DNA of 64,000 nt from Lentisphaerota bacterium (GTDB taxonomy: Bacteria > Verrucomicrobiota > Kiritimatiellia > PWTM01): assembly GCA_016873715.1 (NCBI GenBank), contig VGWF01000005.1, forward strand, positions 1 through 64,000. Direction: 5' to 3'. The position numbers and the translations under genes are program-made. Position 1 is the first letter of the stretch. Each line of letters opens with the position of its first letter. Below, one piece after another: positions 48,468 to 57,084 of this stretch. The notes under the pieces are model-generated. The model was not told the DNA's origin. It searched no databases and saw only the letters and a list, made by a program, of their open reading frames with translations.

Positions 48468-49838
48468 ATGAAGGGTCGTGTCATCGCCGCGGCCGCCCTC
48501 GCGGCCGCCGCCGCCGCCGTCTCCGCCGCCGCGCCGCCGGAGAAGCCGAACTTCGTCGTGATCTTCTGCGACGACCTCGGGTACGGCGATCTCGGCTGCT
48601 ACGGCTCGCCCACGATCGCGACGCCGAACCTCGACCGCATGGCGTCGGAGGGGACCAAGTTCACCTCGTTCATGGTCGCCAGCCCCGTGTGCTCGCCGTC
48701 GCGCGCCGCGCTGCTGACGGGCTGCTACCCGAAGCGCATCGGTCTCGAGGATCACGTGATCTTCCCGCCGCACCGCCACGGGTTGAACCCGACCGAGGTC
48801 ACGATCGCGACGATGCTGCGGAAGGCCGGCTACGCGACCGCCTGCGTCGGGAAGTGGCACCTCGGCCACGTGAAGCCGTTCCTGCCGACGGACCACGGCT
48901 TCGATTCCTACTTCGGCATCCCGTACAGCAACGACATGATGACCCCCGCGCCCGACGGCCGGAAGGGCGCCATCCTCATGCGCGACGACAAGGTCGTCGA
49001 TCCCTGCGTCGACCAGGCCGCGCTGACGCCGCGCTACACCGAGGAGGCCGTGAAGTTCCTCCGCGCCAACCGCGACCGGCCGTTCTTCCTCTACGTCCCG
49101 CACACGTTCCCGCATGTCCCGCTCTTCACGGCGCCGCCGTTCGAGGGGACGTCGAAGCGCGGGCTCTACGGCGACGTCGTGCAGACGCTCGACTGGAGCG
49201 TCGGCGAGATCCTGAAGACGCTGCGCGAACTCGGCCTGGACGAGCGGACGATGGTCCTCTTCACGTCGGACAACGGTCCGTGGCTCATCATGAACGACCG
49301 GGGCGGAAGCGCCGGCCCGCTGCGCGACGGCAAGGGCACCACCTACGAAGGCGGCATGCGCGAGCCCTGCATCGTCCGATGGCCGGGGCGCGTCCCCGCG
49401 GGCCGCACCTGCAGCGGGCCGTGGGGCTCGATCGACGTCCTGCCGACGATCGCCCGGCTCGCGGGGGTCGAGCCCCCGGCGGACCGCGTCCTCGACGGCC
49501 GCGACGCCAGCGCCCTCGTGCTCGGCACCCCCGGCGCGAAGCCGCCGCGCGAGGAGTTCTTCTACTTCTCGGCCTTCGGCAGGCTCGACGGCGTGCGCGA
49601 GGGACCGTGGAAGCTGCGGTCGGTCGGCGGGAGCAACGAGCTGTTCAACCTCGAGACGGACGTCGGGGAGCGATTCAACGTCGCGACCAACCATGCCGAG
49701 CTCGTCGCCCGGCTCGCGGCGCGCATGACCGCCTTCGACGCCGAACTGACCGCGGCGGCCCGCCCGTGCGGCAAGCTCCCCGGCGCGCCGCCCGTCGGTC
49801 CGCCGAACCGCAAGCCGCAGGAGACGAAGGCCCCGTGA
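48468..49838 (+). CDS. Secreted type I sulfatase
   Basis: This 456-residue arylsulfatase-type enzyme (S1 family) has a signal peptide (MKGRVIAAAALAAAAAAVSA). The formylglycine site is CSPSRAALLTG with C75. Metal-site motifs are IFCDDLGYGDLGCYG and VLFTSDNGPW; KWHLGH is also typical. It would remove sulfate esters from sulfated polysaccharides after maturation by an FGE enzyme not seen here. An AGGAAG-preceded GTG at 48417 would extend it by 17 residues but would bury the signal. Its stop overlaps the GTG of the PL7 lyase, so the two enzymes are made together. Confidence 0.93.
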   Translation: MKGRVIAAAALAAAAAAVSAAAPPEKPNFVVIFCDDLGYGDLGCYGSPTIATPNLDRMASEGTKFTSFMVASPVCSPSRAALLTGCYPKRIGLEDHVIFPPHRHGLNPTEVTIATMLRKAGYATACVGKWHLGHVKPFLPTDHGFDSYFGIPYSNDMMTPAPDGRKGAILMRDDKVVDPCVDQAALTPRYTEEAVKFLRANRDRPFFLYVPHTFPHVPLFTAPPFEGTSKRGLYGDVVQTLDWSVGEILKTLRELGLDERTMVLFTSDNGPWLIMNDRGGSAGPLRDGKGTTYEGGMREPCIVRWPGRVPAGRTCSGPWGSIDVLPTIARLAGVEPPADRVLDGRDASALVLGTPGAKPPREEFFYFSAFGRLDGVREGPWKLRSVGGSNELFNLETDVGERFNVATNHAELVARLAARMTAFDAELTAAARPCGKLPGAPPVGPPNRKPQETKAP

Positions 49839-50584
49839 GACCGGTGCCTCTCGCCCTACTGTGCGCCGTACTCGCCTCGCGCGGACCCGCGGGCGAGGCG
49901 CTCCCGGCCCGCGTGCTCGACCTCACGGGGTGGAAGCTGACGCTTCCGGTGGACACCGGCCGCCCCGGCCGCCCGGACGAGGTCGAGAAGGCCGAGCTGC
50001 AGTCCTTCGCCGCCCCGGACTTCTTTTTCGTGAACCCGGCGGGCGACGGCGTCGTCTTCCGCGCGCCCTGCGGCGGCGCGCCGACGAAGGGGTCGCGCTT
50101 TCCGCGGTGCGAACTGCGCGAGATGAAGCCCGGCGGCGGCGACGAGGTCGCATGGAGCACCGACGACCCCGTGCCGCACGTGCTGGAGGCGGACCTGGCG
50201 GTCACGCGGACGCCGGAGGCCCGGCCGCACGTCGTCTGCGCGCAGATCCACGATGCGGAGGACGACCTCCTGATGATCCGCCTCGAGGGACGACGGCTCC
50301 TCGTCGAGCGCAACGATGTGGGCGATGTCGAACTCGATGCCGCCTACGAGCCGGGGCGCGCGTTCCGCCTTCGCATCGAGGCGGGGGGCGGGCGCGTTAC
50401 GGTCGGATACGACGGCGCGCGCAAGCTGGACTGGAAGGTCTCGCGCAACGGGTGTTACTTCAAGGCCGGCTGTTACACGCAGTCCAACCCGTCGAAGGGG
50501 GACAAGCCCGAGGCCTTCGGCGAGGTCGTCATCCGGCGCCTCACGGTCGGGCGGGGCGGGGACCCGCGGGCTCCGGCCCGGTAG
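49835..50584 (+). CDS. PL7 family alginate lyase
   Basis: This 249-residue protein has a short signal (PLALLCAVLASRGPAGEA). The three PL7 hallmark regions are present: RCELRE (residues 91-96, usually R-T/S-E-L-R), QIH (137-139) and YFKAGCYTQ (208-216). PL7 lyases cleave alginate by beta-elimination using His and Tyr in these motifs. GTG 49835 overlaps the sulfatase stop. With the AlgE-like barrel at 34.7 kb this supports growth on brown-algal or bacterial alginate. Confidence 0.9.
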   Translation: MRPVPLALLCAVLASRGPAGEALPARVLDLTGWKLTLPVDTGRPGRPDEVEKAELQSFAAPDFFFVNPAGDGVVFRAPCGGAPTKGSRFPRCELREMKPGGGDEVAWSTDDPVPHVLEADLAVTRTPEARPHVVCAQIHDAEDDLLMIRLEGRRLLVERNDVGDVELDAAYEPGRAFRLRIEAGGGRVTVGYDGARKLDWKVSRNGCYFKAGCYTQSNPSKGDKPEAFGEVVIRRLTVGRGGDPRAPAR

Positions 50585-50592
50585 GCGGCCCG

Positions 50593-52947
50593 TCAGACCC
50601 CGCTGCGGGATCCGGCGATGACCGCCTGGCCGAAGGCGACGCCCCCGTCGTTGGGCGGAATCTCGACGTGGGTGACCACGCGGAAGCCGGCCGTCCCGAG
50701 CAGGGCCCCGACCCGCTCGTGCAGGATGCGGTTCATGAAGACGCCGCCCGTCAGCGCGACCACGGTGCAGCCGGTCCGTTCGCGGCCGTGGTCGGCCATC
50801 CGGAGCGCGGCGCGGGCGACGGCCTCGTGGAAGGCCCGGGCCCGGGCCGGCGCGTCGGCCGGGCCGGGGCGTTCCCCGTGGAGCCGCAGGAAGAGCGGGG
50901 ACCAGTCGATCTGCATCATCGGTCCGACGGTCTGTGCGGTGAACCAACCCTCCCCGGACGCGGGGCAACCGGGCGTTGCGGACGACGTCGTCCCGGTGCG
51001 CGCGGCGAAACCCTCGAGGCGGATCGCGGTCTGTCCCTCGTAGGTCACGCGCTCCGGGGCGAGGCCGAGCGCGGCGGCCGCGGCATCGAAGAGCCGGCCC
51101 GCCGCATGGCTGGGGGGTGCGTGGAGTCCGCCCGTCGCCTGCCGCGCCCAGAGGGCCGCGGCCTCCCCGTCGACGCGAAGCCGTGCGCAGACCTCGGGAT
51201 CGGGGGGCAGTCCGAGAAGCGCCCACCGCGCGACGAGTTGGCGGCGCGGGTCGAGGACCGCCGCGTCGCCGCCCGGCAGCGGCGCGGGGGCGAAGGTGGC
51301 CAGGCGGACGAAGGCCGCCGGCTCGGGCAGATGCAGGAGTTCGGCGCCCCAGACGGATCGGTCGGGGCCCAGTCCGGTTCCGTCGAACGACAGGGCCAGG
51401 CCGCTTTCGAGGCCGTGCTCCGCGAGGCAGGCCGCGGCGTGGGCATGGTGGTGCTGCACCTCGACGACGGGTACGCCGAGTCGCGACGCGATCGCGCGGC
51501 CGAGTCGCGTGGAATGCATGTCCGGGTGGAGGTCGACCGCGACGGCGTCCGGCTGCAGACGCAGGAACCGGGGCAGGCGCTCCGCGACCTTGCCGAGGTG
51601 TTCGACGGCCTCCGGGGCCTCGAGGTCGCCGATGTGCGGCGAGAGAAAGACCTCGTCGCCCGCGGCCAGGGCGATCGAGTTCTTCAACTCGGCTCCCATC
51701 GCCAGAACCGCGCGTCGCAACGGTCGGGAAAGGCGGACCGGATCCGGGGCCCAGCCGCGCGCGCGCCGCCACAGCTGGGGCCGGCCATCGCGGAGGGTCG
51801 CCAGCGAGTCGTCGGCGCGGAGTTCGATCCCGCGGTCGTGGAGGAGGAACAGGTCGGCGACGTCCGCCAGCGCCTCCAGCGCCTCCTCGTTGCCGAGACA
51901 GATCGGCGCCCCGCTGCGGTTGCCGCTGGTCATGACGAGCAGGTCCAGCGGCGGCGTCGGGTCGCCGGGCAGGGGCCGCGCCAGGAGCAGGTGCAGTGCG
52001 GTGGTCGGGAGCATGACGCCGAGCGTCGCGGCGTCCGGCGAAAGGAGGTCGATCGGCGCGGCGCAGCCGGGCCGCGGATCCAGGATGACGATCGGCGCGC
52101 GGGGCGACGCGAGCAGGGTCGCGGCGGCGCCGGGGACGGCGCAGTGGCGGCGAACGGTGTCGAGGTCCGCGGCCATCACGGCGAACGGCTTGTGCGGCCG
52201 CCGCTTCCGTTCGCGCAGCCGCCGCACCGCATCCCGCGAGAGCGCGTCGGCGGCGAGGAGAAACCCGCCGAGGCCGCGCACCGCGACGGTGAGGCCGGCG
52301 GCCAGCGCGGCGCGCGCAGCGCGCAGCGGATCGCCCCCGGTCGCGCGGCCCTGCGGGTCCGCGAGGCGCAGGCGCGGCCCGCAGGCCGGACAGGCGATGC
52401 TCTCCGCATGGAAGCGCCGGCAGCCGGGGTCGGTGTACTCCGCGCGGCAGTCGGGGCACAGGTCGAAGACGCGCATCGTGGTCCGGGCGCGATCGTAGGG
52501 GCAGTCCTCGATCACGGTGTAACGCGGGCCGCAGTCGCAGCACGTCGTGAAGGGATAGCCGAACCGCCGGTTCGAGGGATCGAGAACCTCGGTCCGGCAC
52601 GCCGGGCACAGGGCGAGGTCGGCCGGCACCACGGGGCGCGACGGGGCGTCGAAGTCGCTCTCCAGGATGCGGAACGACGCCGGCCCGGCCGCGGCCGGGA
52701 TCGTCTCCACCGAGAGCGTCCGCCGACCGTCGATCCGCGCGTGCGGGGGGAGGCGCTTCGGCAGATCGCGAAGGAAGGCGGAGACGCGCCCGGCCTCGCC
52801 CTCGAGCACGATGCGTACGACGCCCGTCCGGTTCTGCACCGTGCCGCCGAGGCCCGCGATCCGGGCGAGGCGGAAGACGGCCGGGCGGAATCCGACCCCC
52901 TGCACGATGCCGCGCACGTCCACCGTCTCGCGGATCCAGGCACTCAT
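50593..52947 (-). CDS. hypF: Carbamoyltransferase HypF
   Basis: HypF (784 aa) makes the thiocarbamoyl group that becomes the CN ligand of NiFe-hydrogenase. Domain order is acylphosphatase (VDVRGIVQGVGFRPAVFRLA, 8-27), two zinc-finger-like blocks (CPACRTEV, CCDCG, CPDC, CPACGPR; about 108-190), YrdC-like (about 200-380) and Kae1-like (VQHHHAHAAACLAEHG, SFDGTGLG, LTGGVFMNR). The full length is present with no break. No hypABCDE or hydrogenase genes are nearby, so it is an orphan in this window. It starts 10 bp after corA ends. Confidence 0.96.
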   Translation of the reverse strand: MSAWIRETVDVRGIVQGVGFRPAVFRLARIAGLGGTVQNRTGVVRIVLEGEAGRVSAFLRDLPKRLPPHARIDGRRTLSVETIPAAAGPASFRILESDFDAPSRPVVPADLALCPACRTEVLDPSNRRFGYPFTTCCDCGPRYTVIEDCPYDRARTTMRVFDLCPDCRAEYTDPGCRRFHAESIACPACGPRLRLADPQGRATGGDPLRAARAALAAGLTVAVRGLGGFLLAADALSRDAVRRLRERKRRPHKPFAVMAADLDTVRRHCAVPGAAATLLASPRAPIVILDPRPGCAAPIDLLSPDAATLGVMLPTTALHLLLARPLPGDPTPPLDLLVMTSGNRSGAPICLGNEEALEALADVADLFLLHDRGIELRADDSLATLRDGRPQLWRRARGWAPDPVRLSRPLRRAVLAMGAELKNSIALAAGDEVFLSPHIGDLEAPEAVEHLGKVAERLPRFLRLQPDAVAVDLHPDMHSTRLGRAIASRLGVPVVEVQHHHAHAAACLAEHGLESGLALSFDGTGLGPDRSVWGAELLHLPEPAAFVRLATFAPAPLPGGDAAVLDPRRQLVARWALLGLPPDPEVCARLRVDGEAAALWARQATGGLHAPPSHAAGRLFDAAAAALGLAPERVTYEGQTAIRLEGFAARTGTTSSATPGCPASGEGWFTAQTVGPMMQIDWSPLFLRLHGERPGPADAPARARAFHEAVARAALRMADHGRERTGCTVVALTGGVFMNRILHERVGALLGTAGFRVVTHVEIPPNDGGVAFGQAVIAGSRSGV

Positions 52948-52957
52948 GGGGAGCGGT

Positions 52958-53926
52958 CTACAGCCACTTCCGGACGCGGAGGAAGATGTACAGGCCGAGG
53001 GTGATCACCAGGGTCAGTCCGCCGACCCAGACATGGCCGTGGTGCCCGACCATCTTGAATTCCGGCAGCGGGAAGTTCATGCCGTAGTAGCTGGCGACGG
53101 CGACGAGGGGCAGGGCCAGCGTCGCCATGACCGTCAGCACCTTGATCACGTTGTTCACCTGCATCTGCTGCATGCCCAGCTGCAGTTGAAGGAGGCTGTT
53201 CAACGAGTCGCGGTAGCCGTCGGCCATGTCGTTGATGCGGGCGAGCCGGTTGAGGAGGTCGCGGAAGTAGGGGAGCAGGGTCTTGCGGACGATCGGGAAC
53301 TCGCCGAGCGCGATCCGCGAGAGCACCTCGCGCTGCGGGCCGACGAACGCGCGCAGCCGCTGGACCTGCCCCCGGAGCGGCACGATGCGCTGGAGGAAGT
53401 CCGCCGGGGGGCGTTCGAGCAGTTCGCCCTCCATGTCCTCGAGATCCCGGCTCAGGTCGGCGAGTGCCGGTGAGTAGTTGTCGACGATGAGGTCGATGAG
53501 GTGATAGGCCAGCCGGTCCGGCGCCCGCGCGTAGGCCTGCGGGTTCTTGTGGATCAGCTCCGCCATCGTCGCGGCGGCCCGCACCGGCTCGCGGTGGAAG
53601 GTGACGAGGAAGTTGCGGCCGATGAAGAAGTCGATCTCGGTGGTGCGGAACTCGTGCGAGGAGTAGTCCACCGCGTGGATGACGAGGAAGAGGTGGTTCT
53701 CGTACTCGTCCACCTTCGGCCGCTCCGAGACGGTGATGCAGTCCTCGATCGCAAGCGGATGGAAGTTGAAGATCGTCTCGAGGATCTGCTTCGACTCCGC
53801 GTCGGTCGGCGCCTCGAGGTCGACCCACACGTGGATGTCCTCGTCGCCCAGCGCGATGCGCAGGAAGTCCGGCGCGCTGTCCTTCGCATACAGGCGCCCG
53901 TCCCGGAAGATGTGTGACCGGATCAT
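52958..53926 (-). CDS. corA: CorA-type magnesium/cobalt transporter
   Basis: This 322-residue protein has an N-terminal cytoplasmic alpha/beta domain, long stalk helices (about 130-250) and two C-terminal helices bearing the selectivity motif YGMNF (in SYYGMNFPLPEF). The protein ends RVRKWL, the usual basic tail. CorA pentamers carry Mg2+ and can admit Co2+ or Ni2+. The ATG at 53926 is preceded by GGAGCGGAAC. It is probably co-transcribed with hypF. Confidence 0.93.
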   Translation of the reverse strand: MIRSHIFRDGRLYAKDSAPDFLRIALGDEDIHVWVDLEAPTDAESKQILETIFNFHPLAIEDCITVSERPKVDEYENHLFLVIHAVDYSSHEFRTTEIDFFIGRNFLVTFHREPVRAAATMAELIHKNPQAYARAPDRLAYHLIDLIVDNYSPALADLSRDLEDMEGELLERPPADFLQRIVPLRGQVQRLRAFVGPQREVLSRIALGEFPIVRKTLLPYFRDLLNRLARINDMADGYRDSLNSLLQLQLGMQQMQVNNVIKVLTVMATLALPLVAVASYYGMNFPLPEFKMVGHHGHVWVGGLTLVITLGLYIFLRVRKWL

Positions 53927-54011
53927 GCCGTTCCGCTCCGCTTGCGCGGCATGATGGCAGATCGGCCCCGCGGGGAAAGCACAATCTGCGCGCCGCCCGC
54001 GGACCGCCGGA

Positions 54012-55946
54012 TCAACGCGGGCCCGACGCGAGGCGCCGGGCCTGCTGGGCCTGGTGGAGATCGGGCGGCCAGACGTCGCGGAGGGGCTCGATCCAGGCGT
54101 CGGATCCGCCTTTCGCCGATCCGCCGCCGTCGCCGACGGCGACGAGGTTGATGCGCGGCCAGTCGGGCGGCTTCGCAAACGTGCCCTTGCCGCGGATGTT
54201 CCAGAAGGTCGTGTGGATGCCGCTGTGCGGGCCGCGGTCGCCCCGGCCGCCGCAGACGTAGAGCCGCGAGGGGTCGCCCGCGTCGAGGTCGGTGAAGAGG
54301 TTCTCGTAGGGCGCGTTGCAGTGGTGGTCGCACGTGAGTTGCTCGGCGGTGCCGTCGGAGAAGACGTTGCCGGTGGCGATGCCCTCGACGGTCAGGTCGT
54401 GGACGAACTTCGTCTCGATCCGGAACCGCGTGAAGAGGCAGTCCTGCGCGGCGCTCGTCGCCCACATCGCGTGGTGGCCGCTGGGGTCCTTGCGGCGCGG
54501 GTTGTCGAAACGGACGTTCTCCACGAGGCAGAAGCGGCAGCCCCCCGCGATGATGCCGTTGTCGCAGTCGAGGAACTCGACGTTCCGGACCCAGCCGTTC
54601 ACGACGCCGCTCATCTGGATCGCGTTGTAGCCGACCTCGAGCAGGTGGGGTCTCTTGGGCACGCCGGGGAATTCAAAGGTGAGGTCCTCGATGCCCATGT
54701 CCTCCGCGCCCGGCTGCCAGGTCCACGCCTCGGGCTTCCACTCGGGGCGCAGGTAGAGCCGCAGCGGACGGGCCAGCGGGGCGCGCGCGCCCTCGACCGC
54801 GACCACGCGGGCGACCCAGTCCATGAAGTTCTTCTTCTCCTTGAACGTCGCCTCGCCCGCGTCGAACCGGTCGCCGTGGATGTAGCGGCCGAGCGATGCG
54901 GCGTTGTTCATCGTCAGCCGGATGTGATCGCCCGGCCGGAACGCGGAGGCGTCGGAGAGCACGATCGCGGTGTCGCCGCGCTTCGCCGGCTCGGCCACGT
55001 CGGCGGCGCGCGAGCCGCGGGACGAGCCTCGCATCGTCACGAATCCGCCGGAAAACGCCCACTTCGACTTCACCTTGTCGACCATCTCGGCGCCGTGGAC
55101 CTCGGCGAGCGACTTCGGGCAGACCAGCACCGTGCGCCCCGGGCCCTCGCCGCGCAGCACGACGCCGCCGGTGCGGAGCGTCAGTTCCCGCGTGATGACG
55201 TAGCGGCCGGCCGGGAGGAGGACGGCGCCCTGCGGCGTCGCGTCGATCGCGGCCTGGATGGCCTCGGTGTCGTCCGTCGATCCGTCCCCCTTCGCGCCGT
55301 GCTTCGCCGCATCCGTCGCGACCGGGATGTCGGGGACGGGCTTCCCGCCGCTCCGGTACCCGGCGAACGAGAAGTCCGGCAGCCGCGAGGCGGGCGTCCA
55401 CTCCTCGCCGTTCGTGCCCCAGAGCTTCGACGGCTTGCCCTTGCCCTGCGCGACCTCAGGCGCCGCGGTGGGGCGGGACGGCGATGGAGTGCGGAAGGAG
55501 GGCAGGGGGTTGAAGGCGGAGTTGGACGGAGCTCCGGAGGCCGGGAGCCGGGAGCCGGCGGCGGAAGAGGCGGAGGGTGGAAGGTCTGGAGTGGAGGGCG
55601 TGGGGCGGGGGTAGAGGTTCGTGGGTCGCGGGGCCCCGGGTGGGATGTCCGTCGTCTTCCCCTCGTCCCCCGTCCCTCGCCCCTCGACCGTTCCTCCGGC
55701 CATCAGGGTGCGAATGTGGCTCTGGTCGACGGCGCTGAGGTCCGCGAGGGACATGGACAGCTTGATGCCGCCGCGGAGCACCAGCAGCACGCGGTCGCCG
55801 GACGACCCGACGTACTCCGCCTCGATCCGACGCCCATCCGCCCGCACCCACGACCGCATCTCCGCGATGGCGCCTGACGCCGTCGCCAGCACCATCGCCA
55901 CCGCCCATGCCGTCGGGCGGATTCGATCAAGCCCCGTCATCCTCAT
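54012..55946 (-). CDS. Exported pectate-lyase-superfamily protein with SHD1 domain
   Basis: This 644-residue protein has a signal (WAVAMVLATASGAIA). An SHD1 (SLA1 homology 1) domain follows at about 30-85 (RSWVRADGRRIEAEYVGSSG, LADLSAVDQSHIRTL), a domain frequent in PVC exported proteins. A Pro/Ser/Thr-rich linker spans about 86-165. A right-handed beta-helix (about 185-640) opens with AAKHGAKGDGSTDDTEAIQAAI, typical of Pectate_lyase_3/GH55-like folds, and contains PAGRYVITRELTLRTGGVVL. The catalytic residues are not assignable. ATGs at 55946 and 55940 are both possible starts. The linker DNA is built of heptamer repeats. Confidence 0.82.
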   Translation of the reverse strand: MRMTGLDRIRPTAWAVAMVLATASGAIAEMRSWVRADGRRIEAEYVGSSGDRVLLVLRGGIKLSMSLADLSAVDQSHIRTLMAGGTVEGRGTGDEGKTTDIPPGAPRPTNLYPRPTPSTPDLPPSASSAAGSRLPASGAPSNSAFNPLPSFRTPSPSRPTAAPEVAQGKGKPSKLWGTNGEEWTPASRLPDFSFAGYRSGGKPVPDIPVATDAAKHGAKGDGSTDDTEAIQAAIDATPQGAVLLPAGRYVITRELTLRTGGVVLRGEGPGRTVLVCPKSLAEVHGAEMVDKVKSKWAFSGGFVTMRGSSRGSRAADVAEPAKRGDTAIVLSDASAFRPGDHIRLTMNNAASLGRYIHGDRFDAGEATFKEKKNFMDWVARVVAVEGARAPLARPLRLYLRPEWKPEAWTWQPGAEDMGIEDLTFEFPGVPKRPHLLEVGYNAIQMSGVVNGWVRNVEFLDCDNGIIAGGCRFCLVENVRFDNPRRKDPSGHHAMWATSAAQDCLFTRFRIETKFVHDLTVEGIATGNVFSDGTAEQLTCDHHCNAPYENLFTDLDAGDPSRLYVCGGRGDRGPHSGIHTTFWNIRGKGTFAKPPDWPRINLVAVGDGGGSAKGGSDAWIEPLRDVWPPDLHQAQQARRLASGPR

Positions 55947-55954
55947 GTGCGCCC

Positions 55955-56263
55955 ATGCAAGAGGAACGGGCCCGAGATGTCAACATGCTGAATGACGATC
56001 TTGTCCGCGAGGCCCGGCGTTTCTCGTCGGCGCGGACAAGGGCCGGCTTGGTGAAGGAGGCGCTGCGAACGTTCATCGAGATCAAGGAGACCGCACGCCG
56101 GCGCGCCACCTACAGCCGGCGCGTATCGGACCTGGACCGGAAGCTGTCGGGGCTGGTGCTTCGCGAAAGCCCGGAGTCAGTTCTGCGAGCCGATCGGGAG
56201 CGCGCGACATCGCCTTGGGTGGTGAAACCCGGCACTCTCGCCTCGCCCGTCGGGCGTGGGTGA
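55955..56263 (+). CDS. VapB-like antitoxin, solitary and possibly degenerate
   Basis: This 102-residue protein contains MLNDDLVREARRFSSARTR, then AGLVKEALRTFIEIKETARRR, which matches the ribbon-helix-helix region of VapB family antitoxins. The usual N-terminal beta strand (R-T-N/T-hydrophobic) is replaced by QEERARDVN, and no PIN-domain VapC gene follows. It overlaps nothing but faces BrnA. I regard it as either an orphan antitoxin or a remnant; start codons at 55955 and 55985 are both possible. Confidence 0.5.
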   Translation: MQEERARDVNMLNDDLVREARRFSSARTRAGLVKEALRTFIEIKETARRRATYSRRVSDLDRKLSGLVLRESPESVLRADRERATSPWVVKPGTLASPVGRG

Positions 56264-56302
56264 GGGGCACACGACGCGCCACGGTCAGGCCGTGGGTCGA
56301 AT

Positions 56303-56542
56303 TCACCCGCCGACTCGGCCCGGCTGGGATGTCCACTTGAGTTCGAGGTGCTTGCGGTTCAGGGCGCAATCGCGCAAGTGGAGGTTGATGAGATTCTGAT
56401 AGGGCATGCCCAACTCGGCCGCGAGCCCCTTGAAGTAGGCGACGGTTGACTGGTCCAGGCGAATCGTGATCGGCTGCTTCAGCGCCTTGACGTAAGGGTT
56501 CCGTTCTCCCTTCATCTTGCCGAAATCGTAGTGTTTCCTCAT
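56303..56542 (-). CDS. brnA: BrnA-type antitoxin
   Basis: This 79-residue protein has a ribbon-helix-helix DNA-binding region, KQPITIRLDQSTVAYFKGLA, then ELGMPYQNLINLHLRDCA, as in BrnA antitoxins. The N-terminus MRKHYDFGKMKGERNPYVK is also typical. It neutralises BrnT and represses the operon. I start at 56542 with GAGG upstream; an ATG at 56557 inside the toxin gene is possible. The toxin gene ends 4 bp before this start. Confidence 0.88.
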   Translation of the reverse strand: MRKHYDFGKMKGERNPYVKALKQPITIRLDQSTVAYFKGLAAELGMPYQNLINLHLRDCALNRKHLELKWTSQPGRVGG

Positions 56543-56546
56543 GGCG

Positions 56547-56837
56547 TTACCTCGCATTCCAGTAGTCGGCCTCTTCCGCTCTGTCTGCCTTGCGCGCCGA
56601 GATGATGCGGATCACGCTGTCGCTCACGCGCAAGCAGTGGCAGACAATCAGCACCCGCAAACGGAAACTGACGCCCAGCATCAGAAACCGGTCTTCATCC
56701 GCCGAATGGTCCGGGTCGAAGAAGCGAAGGGCGCTCTCGTCGAGAAAGACGGTCTGCGCTTCCTCAAAAGTCACCTTGTGCTTGCGCCGGTTGTCCCGGT
56801 TCTTCGCCTCATCCCACTCGAAGCGCACTTCCATCAT
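56547..56837 (-). CDS. brnT: BrnT-type ribonuclease toxin
   Basis: This 96-residue RelE-like RNase toxin begins MMEVRFEWDEAKNRDNRRKH, continues KVTFEEAQTVFLDESALRFF and ends RIISARKADRAEEADYWNAR. These are BrnT hallmarks (WDxxKxxxNxxKHxVxFExA and RIISAR). Base composition drops noticeably in this TA module compared with neighbours, which suggests lateral arrival. The start codon sits 6 nt after a TATAGT box. Confidence 0.9.
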   Translation of the reverse strand: MMEVRFEWDEAKNRDNRRKHKVTFEEAQTVFLDESALRFFDPDHSADEDRFLMLGVSFRLRVLIVCHCLRVSDSVIRIISARKADRAEEADYWNAR

Positions 56838-56838
56838 A

Positions 56839-56872
56839 TGTACACTATACGTACACCGGTTTCGGCGCGCAA
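56839..56872 (-). promoter_or_regulatory. brnTA promoter with overlapping palindromic operator
   Basis: On the minus strand TTGCGC (56872-56867), a 17-bp spacer and TATAGT (56849-56844), followed after 6 nt by the brnT ATG. A perfect palindrome TGTAC-N7-GTACA (56839-56855) covers the -10 box, an arrangement suited to autorepression by BrnA. The mRNA would be leaderless. The remaining roughly 200 bp up to the next gene hold only a weak 77-codon minus-strand ORF (56845-57078). Confidence 0.65.
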
Positions 56873-57084
56873 GATATCATTCCGGGCCAAACGTCCCGTG
56901 GAGATTCCGGCGAAGCGTCCGTGGGCCGCTTCGACCGCCAATCGGACAGCATGTCGTCTTCAACCGTGTGGGAGGGGGCCTGCGCGCAGATGCGACCCGG
57001 TTTGGCCATCCCGCCAACAGGCTTCGAATTCGGCGTCGGTACGACGTTCCCGGACGACTTCATGCCCGGCACTGACATGAACCA

